Part shown: piece by piece, positions 32,401 to 37,171 of the stretch
Position numbering within the stretch: position 1 is the stretch's first letter
Layout: each line of letters starts with the position of its first letter
Assembly: GCA_036794825.1 (NCBI GenBank)
Contig: DAIRGA010000039.1
Location: 1 to 37,171 of the forward strand
Direction of reading: 5' to 3'
From: RZYY01 sp036794825
GTDB lineage: Bacteria; Bacteroidota; Bacteroidia; Bacteroidales; 4484-276
DNA: 37,171 nucleotides
The notes under the pieces: generated by a model
Told to the model about the DNA's origin: nothing
The model's database searches: none
The model's input: only the letters and a program-made list of their open reading frames with translations
Made by a program: the position numbers and the translations under genes

Positions 32401-35098
32401 TGTGAATACCCCGCCTGATGATGCCAACAACATGAAATGGTACCAGTTGGAATATGCCATGTCGGCCAATCCGCCTTCCCATTACCTGCAGGGAAACCTG
32501 GATGCATGGCAAACCGGTGAAGCATTGGTAGTTCTTGATGCTACAGGCCTGACTCCCGGTGAATATAACGGGCTATTAAGATTCAGAAATGCAGGTACCG
32601 GGCAGGTTTGGGAGATTCCGGTCAACTTATACGTGGATGGATCGCCCGTGATTGCTTTTGAACCTGAAACGCTGGATTATGGAGATTTTTACATTGGTTT
32701 CCCAGAATCACAGCTACTCAAGGTCATTAACAAAGGCAGCGATTTACTCGAGTTTTTTGAAATATCCACCCTCGATGGCGTTATTTCCGTAGCCATTAGT
32801 CAGCAAACTATTGAGCCGGGGCAAAGTGCAATTATTGATGTTACCATTGATCCGTATCTGACCGGGGAATTCACTTCAGCACTCGTATTCAACACCAACG
32901 ATCCGAAAAATTTCTCTGCTTTTGTACCTGTAAAAGCGCAGGTGCTCAACGCTCCGGATATTGAGCTTCCCAACCTCGAATATTTATTTGCAATCCTTGA
33001 GCCTGGTGAATCGGAAATCCAGGATTTCAGCATTTACAATGTGGGTGAAATACCCTCTGATCTTGAGTTCACAATCCCGCAGGCGCTCAATGAAAAGCAA
33101 CTTCAGGCTGAAAAGAAAATTCCGGACGTGGCTTATGGTAAAAATTACAACCGGCATAATGTAACCCAGGATCAATCTCACTCATCGTTGCCAGTTCCTT
33201 CACAAACTAAACGTAATTATTTGCTGAAGAATTTACCATCGCGCAACGGCAACGAGATCATGATTTTTTCGGATGATATGGAAAGCGGTACAATTGGCTG
33301 GCAGGTAGAAAATTATATGGAAACAGAACCCCAATGGCACGTGGTCAGTTTCAATTCCTCTTCACCCAATCACTCGTGGTGGTGTGGCAACGAACTGACC
33401 GGAACTTACTGGAATGGCAACCGGGTAGCTGAAGCCATTATATCACCCAAAATACTTCTCCCATCATACGGGAATGCGGTGTATATGACATTTGCCGAAT
33501 TCTACGAACTGGAAGGCGATTATGATGTGAGGAATGTGGATATAAGTACCGATGGTGGAGAAAACTGGCAACGAATTTTCGAGCAATCAGGCGCTTTGTC
33601 CGAAACCTGGCTCACCATTGGACTAGATATCTCTGAGTTTGCCGGAAATGAGATCATGGTAAAATTCCTGTTCGATACCTGGGACGAGGTGGCTAACCTG
33701 TTTGCAGGCTGGTTTGTTGATGATGTAAGGATCTATTCTCCGGGATTTCCATTCATCTCGGTTGAGCCGGGCTCAGGTTCGGTATATTCGGGTGAATATC
33801 AGAATATGCTGGTTACTTTTGATGCAACAGGTTATGAGCCAGGTTTCTACCCCGGGTTTTTCCTGATAGTTTCCAACGATCCTGATGAACACTACTATTA
33901 TCTTCCGGCTAACCTCCTGGTCGAAATTCAGTCTGATGTTCATAACATTGACTTACCACAGGGCTGGTCAGGCCTTTCAAGCTACAGGTTACCCTATGAG
34001 CCTGCAATTGAAGATGTTTTTGCCCCCATTGCCGGTGAACTGATTATTGCCCAAACGATGGATGCCGTCTATTATCCCGGGGAGAACATCAATACAATAG
34101 GTTTATGGGAGGAGCAGTCGGCATATAAAGTGAAAACCCTGGCGCCGTGTACGTTGTCTGTATTTGGTGATCCGGAGGATAACTTGATGTTAGGATTAGA
34201 TGCTGGCTGGAGCCTGATCCCTGTGATTGCCCCCTGTCCGGTGAATGTGGTGGATTTGTTTCAGCCTGCCGGTGAAAATCTAACCATTGTTAAAGAAGTG
34301 GCCAATATTGGCGTTTACTGGCCGGCCATGAGCATCAACACCATTGGCGAATTGCTGCCTGGAAAGGCCTATTATGTGTTAATGAGCAGTTATGGTGAAG
34401 TTGAATTCCCTTATTGCGGAAAAAACCTGACAGGTTCGGGTAAAACCCTGACAGTCCCGCACGTGTGGGATGGAACCCTGTCAGGGTTGGGAATCACCAA
34501 CACCCCCTCCACCCACACGATCGCCATCCTGCCCCAGGCGCTCGTAGGTTTTGAACAGGGAACTCTTATTGGCGCTTTCGATCAGGCCGGGAATTGCTTC
34601 GGAGCAACTGATTTCAACAGCGAAACCATCATTCTGACAGTCTTCGGTGATGATCCGACAACAGCGGAGAAAGATGGTTTCTTTGAAGGAGAGGTGATCT
34701 TTTTCAAAAATCTGACAGGTTTTGATCCCGCACGTGCGGGACTGACAGGTTTAGAACCCACCTACGACCCATCCCTCCCCCAATCCGACGGCCTCTTTAC
34801 CGAAAACGGCCTTTCAGCCATCACCGGCTTTGAAGCAGCCTCTGGTATTGGCATTGAAGGCTTTGGAGCAACCATCAGCATCTATCCCAATCCGACAATC
34901 GGCCTGGTTAATATTTCCGGACTTGAAGGAAATACGGAAATAACCATAAGAGATGCAGTCGGCCAGCTGGTGTTGCAGGAATCAGGGCTTTCAAAGCAGA
35001 TGATTACCATTGACCTTGGCGGACAAAAGCCCGGGGTATATTTTGCAGGGTTAAAACACAATGGAAAGATGATTTTCAGAAAGGTATTTTTGAGATGA
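29435..35098 (+). CDS. T9SS protein with BNR-like N-terminus and three internal repeats (1,887 aa)
   Basis: Secreted protein, signal peptide 1-20 (ending SPLLANGQ). Residues about 20-345 form a YCF48/sortilin-like beta-propeller with Asp-box motifs (TQDGGATWN, TFDNGETWN, TNDGGSTWE, STDGGNTWN). An ASH/HYDIN-like Ig domain follows (about 355-455), then three copies of a ~155-residue beta domain (starting near 505, 685 and 851) containing FIKDI...DDG-RVWVNG...GTNRI-V-VYNG...GGFDC. Next come a second ASH-like domain (about 1068-1165), a MAM/jelly-roll-like domain (about 1278-1435), the paired GW domain (about 1508-1655), a GD-IGA domain (about 1680-1800) and a T9SS sorting domain (about 1808-1887). 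Two palindromic repeats are translated in frame near 1664-1686 and 1759-1773. Asp boxes suggest a propeller fold but no hydrolase site was recognised. Confidence 0.88.
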   Translation: MKSLKWFLCWLLVSPLLANGQWMVQDPGFPELYEIKHVQAVTPDLVWICANDNSGMGQPPYYSFTQDGGATWNAGLITDQSGLVPGHLFAFNGFPYAFAVLYKANGSIEAQAGVYATFDNGETWNRQPGAFEHPEAFPDIVYFWNTSQGIAIGDPVDGEFDIYLTSDLGTNWNKLPGAAIPDPLPGENAIVRVFSVVGNSIWFSTTKGRVYKSENNGLNWSVSSSPFNAHTRVVFTSPQQGYLQDVGSWETTGLAETNDGGSTWETVNFSGNLLNWDLKFIPGTINTLLSSGAYLRLGLTMSTDGGNTWNSVLENYKIVQMDWLNWQTGWVGCILDINPDSWKSFLLKYNGPGMGDFMVSPLEMDFGDIFIGQSSAVGIVFTNLGTEPVEVISIESLTDEFTVAQSSFVVEPNSQYVVSINFSPSGEGYFDGQLNITCNHPELPQWNAILHGRGVTPSEFVFEPGSFDETLLSGEQVVRNFSFTNNNDNAFTWEIETDYLAPLQTLGWNYGSTPLGADDGILGAAPDYAMFIKDIKLEPDFTWAILRFGYDDGIRVWVNGTLVFDDLYANNPVYYWNQEVDITEWLIQGTNRISVAVFNGVFNGGGDGGFDCELEIDGQYLIKRGDENFDEPEAMWFYFGETAQQLIPPDDIHEKKWWDKEYGRYQWLSVNQAGSSATGNQFAMLGWNPMPSPIGGDGIILSNGPDNAFFIKDVEIDNPGDNATLYLAFDDGCQVYINGSLAFDFWDGDPGAEYWNEILDATGWFIEGRNRISIVVYNGMYGGCCAGYLDVLLDVGDQMIIGPGVWFPNEPISSWLVFGQTGQILEPGQDNAGRPWYVFDYALGGGNTLAGLGWILNSTPVLDGFPSLGNAPDNAQFIKDISVGEFESATLSLSFDDGCRVWINGNLEFDFAYEVHGTNYWDQEVDVSWLLQQGTNRIAIEVYNGIYGGGGPGGFDCQLLVDEIPVIMRGDENQGAPEAMWFMYGKTGDVNTPPDDANNMKWYQLEYAMSANPPSHYLQGNLDAWQTGEALVVLDATGLTPGEYNGLLRFRNAGTGQVWEIPVNLYVDGSPVIAFEPETLDYGDFYIGFPESQLLKVINKGSDLLEFFEISTLDGVISVAISQQTIEPGQSAIIDVTIDPYLTGEFTSALVFNTNDPKNFSAFVPVKAQVLNAPDIELPNLEYLFAILEPGESEIQDFSIYNVGEIPSDLEFTIPQALNEKQLQAEKKIPDVAYGKNYNRHNVTQDQSHSSLPVPSQTKRNYLLKNLPSRNGNEIMIFSDDMESGTIGWQVENYMETEPQWHVVSFNSSSPNHSWWCGNELTGTYWNGNRVAEAIISPKILLPSYGNAVYMTFAEFYELEGDYDVRNVDISTDGGENWQRIFEQSGALSETWLTIGLDISEFAGNEIMVKFLFDTWDEVANLFAGWFVDDVRIYSPGFPFISVEPGSGSVYSGEYQNMLVTFDATGYEPGFYPGFFLIVSNDPDEHYYYLPANLLVEIQSDVHNIDLPQGWSGLSSYRLPYEPAIEDVFAPIAGELIIAQTMDAVYYPGENINTIGLWEEQSAYKVKTLAPCTLSVFGDPEDNLMLGLDAGWSLIPVIAPCPVNVVDLFQPAGENLTIVKEVANIGVYWPAMSINTIGELLPGKAYYVLMSSYGEVEFPYCGKNLTGSGKTLTVPHVWDGTLSGLGITNTPSTHTIAILPQALVGFEQGTLIGAFDQAGNCFGATDFNSETIILTVFGDDPTTAEKDGFFEGEVIFFKNLTGFDPARAGLTGLEPTYDPSLPQSDGLFTENGLSAITGFEAASGIGIEGFGATISIYPNPTIGLVNISGLEGNTEITIRDAVGQLVLQESGLSKQMITIDLGGQKPGVYFAGLKHNGKMIFRKVFLR
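34422..34490. repeat. Compound in-frame palindromic element
   Basis: AACCTGACAGGTT (34424-34436), a partial AACCCTGACAG arm (34444-34454), the near-palindrome TCCCGCACGTGTGGGA (34455-34470) and AACCCTGTCAGGGTT (34474-34488). It occupies the same protein linker as the element at 13502 in the giant gene and is translated as NLTGSGKTLTVPHVWDGTLS. Confidence 0.8.
34711..34754. repeat. In-frame palindromic element with CCCGCACGTGCGGG core
   Basis: A perfect 16-bp palindrome TCCCGCACGTGCGGGA (34726-34741) lies between two CTGACAGGTTT arms (34712-34722 and 34742-34752). It sits at the protein position where the giant gene has the CCTG element (13250-13282). It is translated as LTGFDPARAGLTG, four residues longer than the counterpart. 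Confidence 0.8.
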
Positions 35099-35280
35099 AT
35101 GAACATTTCTGGTTGTGTATAGCCCAGATATGCCAACTTGAGGTGTCGGGTTTTATCAACAATATTATATAATACTACAAAGGACTGGGATATCAAAGCG
35201 ACAAATAACATTCTTAAAAGAAACCAAACAATTCAATATATTAGAATCCTGCTAACAAATAATTCTCCAAAAGTACACAC

Positions 35281-37134
35281 ATGAAAACTATTTTTATCAT
35301 TATCAGCATTGCACTACTGACCTTTTCGGGATCAATCATTTTAGCCCAGAAAACCTGGACGGGCGCAACAAGTACCGCCTGGAACACAGCCACAAACTGG
35401 TCCCCGTCCGGGGTGCCAGCCCCAACAGATGATGTAATCATTCCATCGGCGCCGGCAAACCAGCCAGTCGTCAACGGGACAATCACACCTGTATGTAAAA
35501 ACCTGACGATCAATTCAGGGGCCTCATTGTCCATTACCGCTACCACAAGTAACAACGCCCTGCTTACCGCCTCAGGTAATGCGACCATCAATGGTGCGTT
35601 GAGCATAGGTGGTGTCATTGGCAAAACAGGTAAACTGGTTGCGGTTAATGTTACCTGGGGTTCCACTGCTTCCATGTCGGGTTCTTTCGCCGGCAGAATG
35701 GAGGTTTCAGGCAACTGGGAGTTTTCGACCGGCTCAGCTATTTCGATGGGGCTATGCAGTGTGACCTTTACCGGAAATACTACAACGCAGATCATCAGTA
35801 AGAGCAGCAACAGCAGTTTCTCCAATGTCACGATCAGCAAAACAGGTTCTCAGGCAGTGCAAATAAGCACGACCTCAACCTCCACCCTTAGGTTCGGAGC
35901 ATCATTAACCATCAGCGCTGATGCAACACTACTTGGACCTGCCAACATCACCACCATCTTTTCCGATAACCTGAACAACAGCGGTCATTTTTCATTTAGT
36001 AACGGAACTCAAAGTTTTGAGAAAACCTCCGGCACGCAAACAATCCAGGTGAACACCAATGATTTCTTCTATAATCTGAAAATCAACTCCGGCGGAACGG
36101 TAACTATCAACAACCTATTGACTGTCCAGGACAATGTGATCATACAGGCTGGGATATTTGATCCGCTTGGAAATACGGTGATCGTGTACGGTGACTGGGC
36201 TAATGCTATCGGTGCAGCCGGTTTCATCGAAGGAACCGGGAGGGTCATCTTCTCAGGTGGCAATTACCACCAGTACTGCACTAACGAGACCTTTAACATT
36301 CTCGAAGTCCATAAAACCATCGGCGGAGAATTCAGGGTGAGCGGAGCCACGGTAACCTGTGCACAGTACGACTGGACTGCCGGCTCGGTTGGCGTGATGG
36401 GAAACGGAACCTTTACCGCTCTCGACCTGGCTGACGACGGCATCCGGGGCAATTATTCCGTGAATACAGGTAGTACCATTAACCTTTACCAGGACAATTA
36501 CCAGTATGTTGACCTCGGAGGAAACCTGACTTTTACCAGTGGTGGGACAATCAATGTTTACGGCGGTATGGGATACAGCCAATGGCCGAATTATGCCAAT
36601 GCTTCCATCACAATGAACGGTGGAATACTTGACTTCGTGGATAACGGGATCAGCATCAATAACAGTGGAACCTACACCCTTACAACAAACATAAGCGGGG
36701 GAACCATCCGCACAAGCAAAGGTTTTTATTGTGAGCGGGCAGACTATAATCCTACCGGAGGATCAATCCAGTTATACGGTTTAACAGATTGCCAGTTAAG
36801 CTTTACGGCAGGAACCATCTGGTCACTATATATAAATAAAAACACTGCCAATACGGTTACGCTCGGCGCGAATACAGCAGTAAACGGAACGTTTATAATC
36901 AATAGCGGCAAATTGTATGCGGTAAACAAAGTGATCACTCCCTCAAATGATGTTACCATCAATTCCGGTGGCGTACTTCATCTGGGTATGGCTACCCAGC
37001 TTAAAATGACGAATGCCAAAAACATCAGTATTGAAAACGGCGGAACACTGAAAACCGAAGGAACCCTGGCGGATAATGCCACCATAACCCGCAATAACAC
37101 AGGTTTCTATTTCATATCACTACTGTCCGACTAA
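35281..37134 (+). CDS. Truncated paralogue of the giant T9SS repeat protein
   Basis: 617-residue frame with signal peptide (1-22, ending SIILA) and clear paralogy to the start of the 2,779-residue protein: QKTWTGATSTAWN...NWSPSG then VIIPSAPANQPVVNGTITP. It later matches the second FDW unit of that protein (GRVIFSGGNYHQYC, QYDWTAGSV, FTALDLADDGI, GTIRTSKGFYCERADYNP). Relative to the giant it lacks about one 280-residue unit between residues 310 and 325. Homology stops near residue 611, at TGFYF, where the paralogue continues with NVNNGGTIS; here a transposon-like end (from about 37118) supplies the last residues and a stop. There is no sorting domain, so this piece would not be exported by the T9SS as it stands. 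Gap 35099-35280 before it is AT-rich and shows no gene or terminator. Confidence 0.8.
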   Translation: MKTIFIIISIALLTFSGSIILAQKTWTGATSTAWNTATNWSPSGVPAPTDDVIIPSAPANQPVVNGTITPVCKNLTINSGASLSITATTSNNALLTASGNATINGALSIGGVIGKTGKLVAVNVTWGSTASMSGSFAGRMEVSGNWEFSTGSAISMGLCSVTFTGNTTTQIISKSSNSSFSNVTISKTGSQAVQISTTSTSTLRFGASLTISADATLLGPANITTIFSDNLNNSGHFSFSNGTQSFEKTSGTQTIQVNTNDFFYNLKINSGGTVTINNLLTVQDNVIIQAGIFDPLGNTVIVYGDWANAIGAAGFIEGTGRVIFSGGNYHQYCTNETFNILEVHKTIGGEFRVSGATVTCAQYDWTAGSVGVMGNGTFTALDLADDGIRGNYSVNTGSTINLYQDNYQYVDLGGNLTFTSGGTINVYGGMGYSQWPNYANASITMNGGILDFVDNGISINNSGTYTLTTNISGGTIRTSKGFYCERADYNPTGGSIQLYGLTDCQLSFTAGTIWSLYINKNTANTVTLGANTAVNGTFIINSGKLYAVNKVITPSNDVTINSGGVLHLGMATQLKMTNAKNISIENGGTLKTEGTLADNATITRNNTGFYFISLLSD

Positions 37135-37171
37135 ATTTCAGGAAGGGGCTCAATTCGATCTAACATATTGA
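37115..37171. mobile_element. Putative insertion-sequence end (continues past the window)
   Basis: CACTACTGTCCGACTAAA (37118-37135) begins exactly where homology of the interrupted gene to its paralogue ends, and nearly matches the left end of the MITE-like element at 29042. No transposase frame is visible in the 36 nt that remain, so the element type cannot be named. Confidence 0.55.

Noticed and set aside
35241..35840. 199-residue minus-strand frame opposite the truncated giant paralogue
   Set aside because: It is antisense to a clearly coding repeat gene, and a similar antisense frame appears opposite the giant gene (20543-20842) because both genes share the same composition. No signal or motif.

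Overview
The window reads as chromosomal DNA of a Bacteroidota bacterium, probably an environmental member of Bacteroidales. The grounds are five large secreted proteins whose full-length members end in type IX secretion system (T9SS) C-terminal sorting domains, TAnnTTTG-type promoter elements, A-rich leaders instead of strong Shine-Dalgarno sites, and two TPR regulators typical of the phylum. Much of the window codes for giant repeat-rich surface or secreted proteins; housekeeping genes are few. No rRNA, tRNA, CRISPR array or complete transposase gene was seen.

Layout. 1-1,563: a dispersed palindromic repeat, then (minus strand) an SpoU/TrmH-type RNA methyltransferase and epoxyqueuosine reductase QueG, two tRNA-modification genes 2 nt apart. 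1,644-2,861 (minus): a VapBC-like toxin-antitoxin operon with a second antitoxin-like gene, a possible 37-residue ORF and a terminator. 2,949-3,498 (minus): a terminator and a broken 3' fragment of a T9SS cargo gene. Its last 401 bp match the end of the giant gene at 12.9-21.2 kb at all but one position. 3,804-12,721 (plus): a TPR-TM-HTH regulator, helically phased promoter repeats, a 54-residue unknown protein and two T9SS cargo proteins (758 to 761 aa class and 1,476 aa) that share an N-terminal domain. 12,904-21,532 (minus): acylphosphatase and a 2,779-residue repeat protein. 22,186-23,823 (plus): a secreted GH16 glucanase. 24,196-26,163 (minus): a second TPR-TM-HTH regulator. 26,565-28,889 (plus): MaeB-type malic enzyme. 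29,029-29,266: a MITE-like element. 29,435-35,098 (plus): an 1,887-residue BNR/multidomain T9SS protein. 35,281 to the end: a paralogue of the giant protein, cut off where a transposon-like end begins.

How it fits together. The secreted proteins are built from a shared parts list: a paired GW...INTIG domain, a GD-IGA...DGF domain, ASH/HYDIN-like Ig domains and the sorting domain. Two membrane-spanning TPR-HTH regulators sit beside them, which suggests envelope-coupled control of surface proteins (inference). The most striking DNA-level signal is a set of short palindromic elements lying in frame inside the cargo genes, at the linkers before and within the last domains. The 401-bp near-identity block ends exactly at one of these palindromes, so they may act as seams for swapping T9SS C-terminal ends. 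A terminal-repeat motif shared by the MITE-like element and the broken gene at the window end points to an active insertion-sequence family.
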